From Periplaneta americana (Eukaryota; Arthropoda; Insecta; Blattodea; Blattidae), in contig NC_091119.1 of the NCBI RefSeq assembly GCF_040183065.1, positions 206,092,298 to 206,156,297 of the forward strand: a stretch of DNA of 64,000 bases, read 5' to 3'. Both the position numbers and the translations under genes were made by a program. How positions within the stretch are numbered: the first letter of the stretch is position 1; every line of letters starts with the position of its first letter. Below the pieces are notes generated by a model. It worked only from the letters and a program-made list of their open reading frames with translations, did not search any database and was not told where the DNA came from. Below, piece by piece: positions 57,401-63,251 of the stretch.

Positions 57401-59039
57401 TGTCCAGATGGCTCACACGAAGTCAAAACTAGTAAACTAAGGTAATTTACCGCTTAGTTTTCATTTTAACACTTGAATATTGTAATTATAACTAAGATCT
57501 TAAGTGATCCAAAGTGTGAAATGGGTGTTATTCTGATGGCTAATCATTATTTCTGTAAATAACGATAAAAGGTAATACATATAAATGCATAGAATTATTT
57601 ACATAGTACTTTTTAGAAATAATAGAGCACCATGGTATACATTCATGTTGAAATAAAGCAGACAAATCTTATCCACTTATCTCTCTATTTTCAGAAATGC
57701 CCTGACAAGTATATGAACAAATGTAAGTAAGATAAAATAAGAAACAAGATAGTATTTGTAGGTTATTCTTCACTACAAAGATTTAAAGGAAAGGACACAC
57801 ATTAAACTAGGAAACAGAATTCAGAACGATGGCATAATAAAACGGGAATTGCGTGCTAAAGAAAGCGTTCATGACGGCAGGTCTAAAAATCGATTGCAAA
57901 CGCTAATAGCCCCTAAATTATATTTTATGCTCTAGGAATAGTCATAAAGGAGACAATGCTACATCGACGGCAAGAATTAAAAGAGGAAATAACTCAAAAT
58001 TTAAAATGATGAGGAAACTGAAATTTAAAGCTTCATGCTGCAATGGAAATTTAAAGGATTTTTTAGATTACTCCAAATCCAGTTAATGATCTTTTATATT
58101 TCGGAATATGTATGATAAGTCTTTATTGTGTTAAATTTTAACGTACCTTGTTAACATGTTTCGACCTATTTTGGATCATCTTCAGAACTGGTCGTTGTTG
58201 GTGTTGGCGGCTCTTGTTTCCTGTGTGGGTGCGTTCGTAGTGTTGAGTCAAAGAGTGTATGTGTTTTGAAATTGAGTTGTGTGTTGAGAATATCGTTGGG
58301 GTGTGTTTTCGTGTGTCTGTATATTTCATATTGTTCTAGTGTGTTGAGTTTCTGGCTTTTTGGTTGGATGTGCAGTATTTCCATGTCTGTGTTGATGTCT
58401 CTGTAAGTGTGGTTGGAATTTGTGATATGTTCTGCATATGTGGAGGTGTTTTGTAATAATTTTGTTATGGCTGTGATGTGTTCTTTGTAACGTGTTTGAA
58501 ACGATCTGCCTGTCTGTCCTATGTAGAAGTTGTTGCAGGTGTTACATTTGAGTTTGTATACGCCTGCGTGGTTGTATTTGTTTGTTTGTGTTATTTGTGT
58601 GTTGAGATGTTTTTGTAGAGTGTTATTTGTTCTGTATGCGATGTTGTAATTTAATTTCTTGAATGAGGTTGGAATTTTATGTGTGTTATTGTTTTCGTAT
58701 ATTAGTATGATGTATTTTTTGTGTTCTTGTGTTTTTTTCTAGTCTTCTGTTTTTTGTGGTTTTGTTTTGTCTTACGTATTATGTTGTCCATTATGTTAGG
58801 GTTGTATCCGTTTTCTTGTGCCGTGTATTTGATTGTGTTTATTTCTTCGTTGTAACCCTGTTGGTGTTATTGAACAGGCTACAGAGCGACTATCACGATA
58901 TCTTCATTTTAGTATTGATTATTATTAAACATCAACTTCAAATTGAAAAATAACTTCTCCCTGTTTCTATTTTTCAGCTGAGGAATGTATGAAATTCAGG
59001 GAATACATTCTGCAGAAAATTAAAAATCGACAACAGTAA
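32967..59039 (+). CDS. Plus-C-like odorant-binding protein, copy B (complete, nine exons)
   Basis: Joined exons 32967-33021, 36749-36882, 37356-37437, 37522-37568, 43797-43832, 48430-48565, 49799-49881, 57695-57722 and 58978-59039 give 663 bases: 220 residues plus TAA. All junctions are GT-AG and phases agree. Residues 1-18 form a signal peptide. Residues 19-63 are acidic and cysteine-free and end near an R-V-R-R site (52-55). Outside the signal peptide there are 13 cysteines (65, 66, 84, 95, 107, 111, 113, 119, 134, 151, 174, 193, 204). The adjacent CC, the C-x3-C and the KCP...EEC end resemble Plus-C OBPs, but the usual proline after CC and an even cysteine number are lacking. Likely a secreted small-molecule carrier; tissue unknown. 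Introns reach 7.8 kb and are full of mobile elements. Alternatives: another cysteine-rich secreted family with a propeptide. Confidence 0.65.
33111..33145. repeat. ATT microsatellite
   Basis: (ATT)n tract in intron 1 of copy B. Confidence 0.9.
33330..33545 (-). pseudogene. LINE reverse-transcriptase fragment
   Basis: The minus strand reads GSGIGRGVQQGCCL, a stop, then PTLFKIYLEHLVKNCFQDIR. This is the 'G..QG..LSP.LF..Y.E' block (motif B region) of RTE-like reverse transcriptases. Short, with a stop and a poly-C run; a dead fragment. Confidence 0.55.
33607..36458 (-). mobile_element. hAT transposon with CGGBP1-like transposase, nearly complete
   Basis: 2852 bp with exact 8-bp duplications CTGATAAC (33599-33606 and 36459-36466). 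Terminal inverted repeats TAGACATCGGATT (left) and CAGACATCGGATT (right, minus strand). Subterminal regions are rich in TTTTAGG-type words (33625-33720, 36270-36360), typical subterminal transposase-binding repeats. Inserted in intron 1 of copy B. One transposase gene is inside. Confidence 0.9.
33920..35658 (-). pseudogene. hAT transposase (CGGBP1-like), two frameshifts
   Basis: Two exons: 35548-35658 (37 codons, start MPKNISAKSTLIRQWLTEYS) and 35292 leftwards, with a 255-bp GT-AG intron. The zinc finger spans the intron: CKIC, then H-x-x-x-H and a further His in the CHLKQHVQGAAH segment (BED-type layout). Then come VSVDETSDPM, CTDAASYMVAAA, HVTCLAHGLH and VVTRWGTWIQ, and a C-terminal FAPLTSVSVEISFSAFKMIL with LTVENLEKILVV, as in CGGBP1-like hAT proteins. 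Breaks: one near 34574-34660 at a T-rich homopolymer, one near 34090-34130. With so few lesions it died recently, unless the homopolymer shift is a sequencing error. Confidence 0.85.
36749..36882 (+). CDS. OBP-like copy B, exon 2 (acidic pro-region)
   Basis: 134 bases, phase 1 in, phase 0 out; acceptor TTGCAG, donor GTACA. Encodes GHSSSLDVDLDGLKEVFLSS and onward to HLSRVRRNDEEIEEK. No cysteine. The R-V-R-R string fits the furin consensus R-x-K/R-R, so this exon may be a removable propeptide. Confidence 0.7.
37356..37437 (+). CDS. OBP-like copy B, exon 3
   Basis: 82 bases, phase 0 in, phase 1 out; acceptor TTTTCCAG, donor GTAAG. Encodes SCCGDFNRDMAKKKAKLRRE followed by CYNSMKN. The CC pair and the following cysteine (18 apart) open the cysteine-rich domain. 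Confidence 0.7.
37522..37568 (+). CDS. OBP-like copy B, exon 4
   Basis: A 47-base exon, phase 1 in, phase 0 out; acceptor TTTCAG, donor GTAAG; encodes RKFDCDKSKEGLQAQY. Only 84 bases separate it from exon 3, the shortest intron of the gene. The next intron spans about 6.2 kb. Confidence 0.7.
37690..37742. repeat. TTTA tract (LINE tail)
   Basis: (TTTA)n at the 3' end of the minus-strand LINE at 37743; probably its tail. Confidence 0.85.
37743..38530 (-). mobile_element. Jockey/CR1-group LINE, 5'-truncated
   Basis: The 3' end is AACCTGACAGAGATAAGGCC (as read on +), with GGCCTTCTCTTCC shared with 54110-54140 and (inverse) 61195-61220. Coding part 37967-38503. Confidence 0.8.
37967..38503 (-). 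pseudogene. LINE reverse-transcriptase C-terminal region
   Basis: 178 codons: VETLVMPHFDYCVSLLTDLN, SQRLQRVHNSCVRFVCDVRR, NHITPSFQTLNWL and LWNTLPSDMRDCRNLVAFKS. The same landmarks, in the same order, are in the long element at 54559-56293. The palm with YADD is absent by truncation. Confidence 0.85.
38795..39362. repeat. ATATG pentanucleotide array, copy B
   Basis: Same position in the intron as 297-1577. The left two thirds are a different mix (alternating ATATG pentamers, ATATATG heptamers and GGTATG); the right part is nearly pure pentamer. Reading frames through it are artefacts. Confidence 0.95.
39541..40655 (+). pseudogene. RTE-type LINE, decayed
   Basis: Starts in the palm (FKKAYDSV-like ending, about 39545), continues with [20 protein letters not shown] and the [10 protein letters not shown] motif (about 39838), and is open over 39806-40174. 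Further frames follow after shifts near 40135 and 40290. Ends GAACCTTCCTAAAAACC without a TAAG tail. More decayed than the copy at 21155. Confidence 0.85.
41447..42756 (-). mobile_element. Non-autonomous Helitron-like element
   Basis: Read on the minus strand it begins TCTATACTAATAATAAATCT (42756) and ends GTACGGCTAG (41447), a TC...CTAG layout. The host site is empty in copy A (about 2091, TTTTGAATTCCGATAAAT): TATGAA before and ATCC/TCC after, so the insertion made no target duplication. Related to 30127-31209. A TTATA array lies inside. Confidence 0.75.
41875..42075. repeat. TTATA/TTACA pentanucleotide array
   Basis: (TTATA)n with a TTACA/TTACT middle (41935-42000), inside the Helitron-like element. 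Same unit type as 13741-14620 in an unrelated location. Confidence 0.95.
43411..43622. mobile_element. MITE, PIF/Harbinger-like (TAA duplication)
   Basis: 212 bp with inverted ends of more than 35 bp: GGGAGAGTTGGGTACTATCG on the left and its inverse CGATACTACCCAACTCTTCC on the right. Flanked by TAA (43408-43410 and 43623-43625). A second inner inverted pair (ATGACGTGGTTACGT / ACGTAACCATGTCAT) lies at 43490-43545. No coding part. Confidence 0.75.
43797..43832 (+). CDS. OBP-like copy B, exon 5
   Basis: 36 bases, phase 0 at both ends; acceptor GTTTCAG, donor GTAAG; encodes CADECICKKQNA. Its exclusion would keep the frame but remove three cysteines, so it is a possible cassette exon. Confidence 0.7.
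44316..44576 (+). pseudogene. Tyrosine-recombinase C-terminal fragment (Crypton/DIRS-type)
   Basis: 86 open codons. The end reads LGYAIERELVKSHGGWKSNT, then VAEGYVLLL. 'K.HGGWKS.TVAEGY' resembles the last conserved block of eukaryotic tyrosine recombinases (the H-G-W-x-S region and the nucleophilic Tyr within EGY). The upstream half contains repeated QPMTxQ words and does not match. The Arg-His catalytic residues upstream are not visible, so this is a relic. Flanked by inverted CATGCTCGACCAT / ATGGTCGAGCAT (about 44307 and 44812). Confidence 0.45.
44830..44957. repeat. Palindromic MITE-like foldback
   Basis: Arms CCTATAATGGTAATTAAGAA and TTCTTAATTACCTTCATTAT are inverse with small differences, about 125 bp overall, with an inner GAAACTCG/CGAGTTTC-like stem. 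No coding content. Confidence 0.6.
44958..46091. other. Intronic stretch without recognised feature
   Basis: Part of the private insertion in copy B intron 5. I see no coding signal, TIR or tandem repeat I can support. Confidence 0.4.
46092..47100 (-). mobile_element. Non-autonomous Helitron-like element, with AT microsatellite
   Basis: The minus strand ends GCAGCATTTGCTGC (hairpin), ACAAGCCACTAG, matching 9888-11163. The 5' end lies near a (AT)n run at 47058-47098. Most of the interior aligns with 9960-11150 (for example ATAACCCCAAAACGTTTCAC). At 46790-46865 there is a private short palindrome CACGGCCGACTTGAT / ATCAAGTCGGCCGTG. Confidence 0.7.
47259..47725 (+). mobile_element. Composite tRNA-like element with direct terminal repeats
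   Basis: 467 bp between 13-bp duplications AAAAGATGATTAT (47246-47258 and 47726-47738). A roughly 95-bp arm (CTCGTATTTAACAGTAATAA and onward to GAGGTGGGCGAGACCTCATT) occurs at about 47280-47375 and 47627-47722. Between them, about 47540-47618, lies a tRNA-like block with GGCTCAGTTGGTAAGAGCG and GGGTTCGATTCCCGG. At the left edge an inverted AAATACGAGAA / TTCTCGTATTT is added. It looks like more than one unit length of a circular or tandem [tRNA head + body] template. Confidence 0.7.
47955..48215 (+). mobile_element. tRNA-derived SINE, plus strand (reference copy)
   Basis: 261 bp between exact 13-bp duplications AATAATCAGTAGA (47942-47954 and 48216-48228). Head TCCACACCTGTGGAGTAACG with A box, B box GGTTCGAATCC, body GGTTTTTTCCGGGGTTTTCC, 3' end TGATACAGCGTCGTAAAATA and an A-rich tail. 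Exact duplication and little decay point to a young insertion, private to copy B. Confidence 0.9.
48430..48565 (+). CDS. OBP-like copy B, exon 6
   Basis: 136 bases, phase 0 in, phase 1 out; acceptor TTTTCAG, donor GTTAG. Encodes CDGKGNVKPEVFKKEC and continues QHYFVQEELNDIVKPYC to GANANAK. It forms the middle of the cysteine-rich domain; the 'DGK.....K' region resembles the loop after the C-x3-C helix in OBPs. Confidence 0.7.
48979..49558. mobile_element. TIR element (about 580 bp) with TA flanks
   Basis: Left end CTGCGTGTTCAGTTCAAAG; right end (inverse) CTGGGTGTTCATTTCAAAG; flanked by TA on both sides. Absent from copy A (about 4950). Interior open stretches show no motif I recognise. Superfamily uncertain. 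Confidence 0.6.
49799..49881 (+). CDS. OBP-like copy B, exon 7
   Basis: 83 bases, phase 1 in, phase 0 out; acceptor TCTTCCAG, donor GTAAG. Encodes [20 protein letters not shown] and onward to FVHFIVIA. A hydrophobic helix follows the single cysteine, fitting a ligand-pocket helix. The KSCNLAAG core is identical in copy A. Confidence 0.7.
49882..50907. other. Intron 7 of copy B, first part
   Basis: Shared with copy A at both ends (49882-50000 and 50685-50890). Between them, private DNA: an AAT microsatellite (50018-50075), a short insect-type repeat fragment (CCTTGGCGCTACAGGCCATG at about 50077) and 50285-50410, which duplicates 47101-47225 (GGAATTAACATTGCTATAAG onward). No gene. Confidence 0.6.
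50908..51318 (-). mobile_element. RTE-type LINE, 3' fragment with exact duplication
   Basis: The minus strand encodes the C-terminal 128 codons ([20 protein letters not shown] to AAMNLRVP) without stops, then GGTTCCTTAAAAGCC and a short CATTTG tail. Exact 13-bp duplication ACGTATTTAGGCT (50895-50907 and 51319-51331). Severely 5'-truncated but undecayed, so a recent insertion. Confidence 0.9.
51830..52779. mobile_element. TIR element (about 950 bp) with TA duplication
   Basis: Inverted ends of about 75 bp: CAGACTGTAAAAAATATAAG with a GGTAGGTAGATGGATACCAT region on the left, and the inverse (ATGGTATCCATCTACC, ATATTTTTTACACCCTG) on the right. Flanked by TA, as for Tc1/mariner-type targets. A second inner inverted pair AACCCATGTCCAGTAACG / CGTTTCTGGGCATGGGTT lies at 51903-52007. 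No transposase seen. Confidence 0.65.
52780..53944. other. Intronic stretch, pyrimidine-rich
   Basis: 52800-53400 is C/T-rich on the + strand. The minus strand holds a 57-codon open segment at 53011-53184 (SDTEDCDGRMSEEIINVSKF, then FRSGDDVIRETTRND, then PSKKYKVAEKWRNK) with a protein-like composition that I do not recognise. It could be part of a transposon gene or a retrocopy. The rest shows nothing. Confidence 0.3.
54042..56293 (-). mobile_element. Jockey/CR1-group LINE, 5'-truncated, open reverse transcriptase
   Basis: 3' end (54042 side) is an AAT tract to 54092 followed by the family 3' UTR (GCTGGCAGAGTTAAGGCCAT). An (AT)n tract lies at 54391-54421. The 5' truncation is at 56293. Flanked by ATTGAT. 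Related 3' ends: 37743 and 61195. Confidence 0.85.
54559..56293 (-). CDS. LINE reverse transcriptase (uninterrupted, N-terminally truncated)
   Basis: About 577 codons with no stop. Domains in order: QGVDNINIELLNKIMD, ALERIVHKQLTDYLNTHNIL with GFRTGHSTSTAL (fingers), TLLDYSKAFDTVD (motif A, catalytic Asp), TGVPQGSVLGPLLFSIYIND (motif B), HHIYADDIQIY (motif C, catalytic Asp pair), the thumb with LGIYMDCHLEWNEQ and LVQTLVMPHFDYCD, and a C-terminal LPSDIRGCWTIASFRSKLHK. It reverse-transcribes the element RNA in the family; here the endonuclease and 5' part are lost, so it is immobile alone. The reading frame simply opens at the truncation; the ATG at 56295 comes from flanking DNA. The open frame suggests a young copy. 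Confidence 0.9.
56328..56353 (-). ncRNA. Hammerhead-like core, left palindrome arm
   Basis: Minus strand: CTGAAGA, stem GCC/GGC with loop CCATTAGA, GAAA, then the self-complementary AACGTT. Intact CTGANGA and GAAA. Mirror partner at 56870-56895. Confidence 0.55.
56870..56895 (+). ncRNA. Hammerhead-like core, right palindrome arm
   Basis: Plus strand: CTGAAGA (56870-56876), TGCCCCATTAGAGGC, GAAA (56892-56895), AACGTT. GATAC upstream and GTATC downstream could form stem I. All conserved core bases are present. Confidence 0.55.
57021..57330. other. Intronic stretch without recognised feature
   Basis: No gene or clear repeat seen. Short words shared with copy A reappear from about 57300. Confidence 0.4.
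57331..57472. repeat. Foldback around a Penelope-like end
   Basis: GTGTTAAAATGAAAACTAAG (57330) and CTTAGTTTTCATTTTAACAC (57453) are inverse. Between them the minus strand reads CTGGAGATGACGACACGATG and TAGAAAC, a degenerate hammerhead-like order (CTGGAGA...GAAAC) without a convincing stem II. Probably an old Penelope-type end; its right half is shared with copy A at 12305-12345. Confidence 0.4.
57695..57722 (+). CDS. OBP-like copy B, exon 8
   Basis: 28 bases, phase 0 in, phase 1 out; acceptor TTTTCAG, donor GTAAG; encodes KCPDKYMNK plus one base. At 28 bases it is a true microexon, preceded by a 7.8-kb intron. Skipping it would shift the frame. Confidence 0.7.
58096..58870 (-). mobile_element. 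Penelope-like element, C-terminal coding part and 3' end
   Basis: The minus strand encodes, in two frames, the reverse-transcriptase/linker end (EEINTIKYTAQENGYNPNIM, then basic KTKQNHKKQKTRKKHK) and the GIY-YIG nuclease: GVYKLKCNTCNNFYIGQTGR, SFQTRYKEH, NTLEQYEIYRHTKTHPNDIL. The GVY and YIG tyrosines and the Arg of the family motif are present, better preserved than at 31485. A frameshift lies near 58700. The 3' end carries a hammerhead core. Private to copy B (intron 8). Confidence 0.8.
58159..58185 (-). ncRNA. Hammerhead-like core at Penelope 3' end
   Basis: Minus strand: CTGAAGA (intact), stem GATCC/GGTC with one mismatch, loop AAAATA, GAAAC, ACATGT. Closely related to 31546-31572 but with the consensus T kept. 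Confidence 0.55.
58978..59039 (+). CDS. OBP-like copy B, exon 9 (terminal)
   Basis: 62 bases, phase 1 acceptor (TTTTTCAG), encoding SEECMKFREYILQKIKNRQQ and TAA. The last cysteine lies in EEC. Seven residues shorter than copy A. Confidence 0.75.
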
Positions 59040-59222
59040 AGTAATCGGCACTAATATCTACCTGGTTCCTTGCGTTCATATGATACTGAAAAACTATTAT
59101 AGCCTATGGGTGAAGGTACATTGCCTAGTCACAGCAGAATTTTGTGTCAATTGTATTTCGAAATCATTGTCTGTCACTGATGAACATGTAAACTTAAACA
59201 CATTAACTATAATATGTAAGGC

Positions 59223-59245
59223 AATAAATTTGAATCCATAATAAA
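59223..59245 (+). promoter_or_regulatory. Polyadenylation signals, OBP-like copy B
   Basis: AATAAA at 59223-59228 and 59240-59245, 184 bases after the stop, conserved with copy A. Confidence 0.6.
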
Positions 59246-59266
59246 ACATGAATTGTTATTCTTAGA

Positions 59267-59661
59267 TAAGAAAAAAGTCTTGGATAGTAGAAGAGGAAGT
59301 TTTTTGCCTTGCTACTAATGGCTCCTCTAGACGTATTGACATCATAGCGTATTCCCAGACTACCAAGAAAGGATATATAATTGATCCTACCATAAGGATT
59401 GAAACGGGGAGTAGCCAGCCGGAGGATGTCAATCAAGAAAAGATCAACATTTATCTGCCAACAGTTGATTACTTCAAAGCAAAATACCAGCTTGAAGACA
59501 TTGAGGTGATTGGTCTTCTTAGTGGAACTCGTGGTGTGATTAAGTTCTTTGAAAGATTCAGGAAGACTTCTCAACTACCACAGACACTTACTGCTGACAT
59601 CATAACTTCAGTTTTGAAACGCTCTTGCCAAATTCTGAGTCATCATATTCACTCTGTTTAA
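59267..59661 (+). pseudogene. C-terminal restriction-like endonuclease region of a LINE
   Basis: About 131 codons without stop: KSWIVEEEVFCLATN, SSRRIDIIAYSQTTKKGYII, DPTIRIETGSSQPEDVNQEK, INIYLPTVDYFKAKYQLEDI, EVIGLLSGTRGVIKFF. This 'RR.DIIA......I.DPT.R.E....Q...V..EK..IY.P...Y...Y' order is common at the C-terminus of LINE proteins in arthropods. The D...DP.(x)n.E pattern is compatible with a PD-(D/E)XK nuclease of R2/R4-type elements, an inference from memory. 5'-truncated, otherwise undamaged. Confidence 0.6.
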
Positions 59662-59820
59662 TTTTTTTTATTATCTTTATAATTCATTTATGTTTATTTT
59701 AATTTTCTTTCTACAAAATTTATGTAAACATTTAATATTGTAAAATTCATGTAGGAGAGTATACTGAGTCCTTCTGGGCTACCTCCAATGGGAGGCAGTT
59801 ATTATCTTATTATCTTATCT
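59267..59820 (+). mobile_element. LINE 3' end, RLE-type family, with TTATC tail
   Basis: Coding 59267-59661, then an AT-rich 3' UTR (GGCTACCTCCAATGGGAGGC hairpin region at about 59778) and a (TTATC)n-like tail at 59803-59820. Inserted just after the copy B polyadenylation signals, close to the site where copy A received a solo LTR. Confidence 0.7.
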
Positions 59821-60904
59821 TACATTTTGAAGTGATTCAATTAGTAAAATTATTAAGGAAAGTAAAACATAGTGTCATATATTATAAAACAGTTTTTTGT
59901 TCTTATGATTGTTGTTATCAAACTTCTAATTTCGGTTACAAAACAAAACTATTGAATCCATTCTCAAAGTAATTTCCCTCCCTAATTTCATTCTCCGTTA
60001 GTTTTGTCATACATGTTCTCAATAAAAGATATATAATGTGCATAAAACCTTATCAATACAACCGTGTTGAGATTTATATGTCGTGATTCGTTTTATCCCT
60101 GGAATCCCAAGCTATTGGTGTATTTTATATAAAACTCTTGTAACAAAACTGAAGCTTTCCCTCTGTAATTGATTAATATTGCTATTTTGAATATTCCTGA
60201 TAACGAAGTATTTGGTTACTTGTCGAGATAAGCGGGAGATTAGTGTCTATCTATAATAGAAATATAGGGGATCAGAATGAAAGTTATCGAAAGATAACCT
60301 AAATAAAAACACACCTCCTGTTGTCCTCAATTTTTCCTCTCAGAATCATAAGTTTTTTAATTTGAATATTTGGTGAGCCATAACACAATATTAACTCAAC
60401 TAGCCAGAAAATTGATGCATTCTTGTCATGTCTGTCGAAACTGTTTAGCTGAGCTTTCCAAGATTCAGTCTGTCGTGCACGGAGAGACACTGGATCTTTA
60501 TCGGTGAGCAGGCCTACAGTGGATTGACGACAAAGTCAATGACTCGGCGACGGCAGCATCAGTTTCTCGCCGAGTGCACGGTCTCCCGCTTCGCAGCGAA
60601 TCTTTAACACATCCCGTGCTGAATTCTTTCACAAGTTACCTCTCCTCGGTGCCGCCTTATAAAGCCATACCTGATATCCTACACAATATTACTCATGGTT
60701 TTTTTTTCGTTATGCGGCCGTTCGTGGACTCACACGGAAGCCATAATTCCCTCCGCCACACTGAAAATATTCGTATCTGCATTTTGCGGTCTTGAAATGG
60801 CAGCAAATTAACGTATTATTGTGATCATGTTATGGTTTCCCTTGGTGTACACCAGATGTCTCCCGTCATGATCCCATCTCGACATACGTCCGTCAGATGT
60901 CACC
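59821..60904. other. 3' flank of copy B gene, shared with copy A
   Basis: Matches 17497-18650: words such as TTCCTGATAACGAAGTATTTGG and the GACTCGGCGACGGCAGCATC region. No coding exon supported. A short minus-strand open stretch differs between the copies. Confidence 0.6.
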
Positions 60905-61310
60905 GAAAATTCTTCGTGCACGGATTTATGTTTATTTTTATTTTTACTGTGTACATTTTTCTTTTTTTTTTTATTGAATTATCGGCTTCTGTTTTTATGT
61001 GATTCGTATTTGATTCTAACAAATTAATATGTATTTCACTATGTTTATTTTTATTTTATGAGGTAAATTTTATGTAACTACCTCTTTTGATCTCATTATG
61101 TACCTAAATTGTATCAGTATGTAATTACTTAATTCCGATCAAGTTTTATGTTCAACTGTGTAAGCAAGTTTTAATCCTGGCTGAGTGTGAGAGAAGGCCT
61201 TACGGCCTTAACTCTGCCAGGTTAAATAAAGCCATTATTATTATAATTATTACTATTATTATAATTATTACTATTATTATTATTATTATTTATTTATTTA
61301 TTTTACACTC
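60905..61310 (+). mobile_element. LINE 3' end (Jockey/CR1-group), non-coding
   Basis: Contains GAGAAGGCCTTACGGCCTTA, ACTCTGCCAGGTTAAATAAA and an ATT tail (61236-61310), the inverse of the 3' end at 54042-54140. Only the 3' UTR was inserted; empty site in copy A near 18960. Confidence 0.75.
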
Positions 61311-61536
61311 AAAATAGGTGGTGTGTAGTGGAATGTTCGTCCTTCGCTATACCAAAATGAAACTGAAATGAAATTACGAAAACATTCGAGTGAAATGAAG
61401 AGAGTTTGTTGACGGAAACGGAAAATCCCCGAGAAAAGTGAGAGACATTAAACCTACGCCCAAAAACTTTGGGCTACCAGCGGCATCACCTCGATGTTGA
61501 GAGTTACGCTGCTTCATCGAGAAGGTATGTTGGCCT

Positions 61537-63251
61537 CACTGTTGCCAACATATCGCTCTACAATCTCGCTAACTTTTAAACAAAAAGTAGTTAAAACTCT
61601 CCAAAGTTTGGTAAAAAAAAATCCATAGAAATGTCGCTAAAAATTAATAATAAATATAACTGAATAAAAATACGAGAAATATACATATGCGGAGAAAAAT
61701 ATAATTTCCTCGTGTCACCCTCTTCTGCGGAGTCTGGTTGTATTGTTGACGGCTGTGATGTTGAGGTGGAACAGCTGATTGTGAATACACTGCACTTGAT
61801 CCAATCATTGACACTAGGCTTTCTGGCAAATTGTAAGTGTGGAAATTTTCACTCAAGCGTTTGTTTTTTGTGAAATTTAACACGTTTTAAATCTTATATA
61901 TTAAAATATATTAAAATCAGCAAAAACTACAGCCTCATTTGCTTCACAAAAACTGTAGGCACAAAATTCCAAAACTCAACTGCCTCCGGACGGTTCGGAG
62001 TGGAAAATCTCCGCGTTGCGGGAAAGAACCAATAATTGAGGCTGGTTCACAATAAACCGGGAACGAGAAGCAGAGGACGTGAATATGAAAATTTTTGATA
62101 CACAATAAGTCAAGAACGTAGATGACTATGCTTATCGATATGTATGTCAATAACGATATGTAAAGTCGATATTACGCATTCTGATGTTATTTGTGTATAA
62201 TTGACCAATGGCGTTCTCTCATGAGTACAAGGCAGCCAACATAAACACAGGTTAACCAACTTCGAAATTTCAACTGAAACATTTCATCAGGTACGGTACT
62301 ATAAATATGTCCATGCATCTTTATTATCACAACCTATTTTAAGTCTTCCATGACGTAAAATATTTAGAGAAGAAACATTTGCAATAGAACAAAAATGAAC
62401 ACAACAGTAAATATTGAATTGAAGCGTGAATATGTAGTGTGTAATACAACCAATACAGTAATAAAATATAATTCGCTTACGATCGGTGTTCGAAGATGCA
62501 GCTATTGAAAGACACGTCATCATCTTTATACGAGACGCGCCGCTTATCGTAAACGTGAGGATTTTCCTCAGCACTCGATATTAGAATCTCATCAAATGAA
62601 ACTTGCTCCATGAGGCACAGCACAGAACTAAATAATGCATAGGTTATGTCACGGTCTTCTTGCTACAAAATATACGACGACAAAATAGCTTTTAGATGGC
62701 AATAGAATGAATCTAGTGGGCTGTGATCGAAAACGTGAACGCCAAAGTTGAAACTTGGGCAACTCTCCGTTCCCGATCCCGGACTCCGGCAAGCTTTTCG
62801 TTAATTGTGAATGCTCACATTTAAATTTAAATGTACACATTTTAACAATTTTACCGTTTTCGTTTTCGTTCCGATTCTCGTTTCCGGTTTATTGTGAACC
62901 AGCCTTTAGCTGTAGCTCGCAATTCGTCACGTGTCAATCAAAGTTGCCGCCGTTTATGGGTGTTGGAACAGTAGCATTGAGAGAGAGAGACCTGACCCGT
63001 GAGCATCTTTCGCCCCTGATCACTGATCACAAATACATGAATCATTAGACGACTCAGTCATGCACCCATGCCTCTTCTAAAACTAAGTGCACGATTTCAG
63101 TTGAATTTTTTTTACCGTAAAAGGAAGGAAAAAAGTGGAAGAATATAAAATTCAGCAGAAAAGTCGCTAATCGTATTTTACAAAATTTGCCGCCGAGAAT
63201 GATTCAAAATTCTCTAGATTTAGCGACTTATCGCTAAATATGGCAACACTG
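61537..63251. mobile_element. hAT-type element with exact 8-bp duplication, hosting another element
   Basis: Flanked by GTTGGCCT (61529-61536 and 63252-63259). Ends CACTGTTGCCAACATATCGC (left) and CAGTGTTGCCATATTTAGCG (right, inverse). The interior holds no recognised transposase and is mostly the nested element at 62040-62904. Empty in copy A (about 20490). Confidence 0.8.
62040..62904. mobile_element. TIR element (about 865 bp), second copy of the 7489 family
   Basis: Ends GGCTGGTTCACAATAAACCG and inverse GGTTTATTGTGAACCAGCC. Aligns along its length with 7489-8361. Nested inside the hAT-type element. Function of the conserved interior unknown. Confidence 0.75.
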
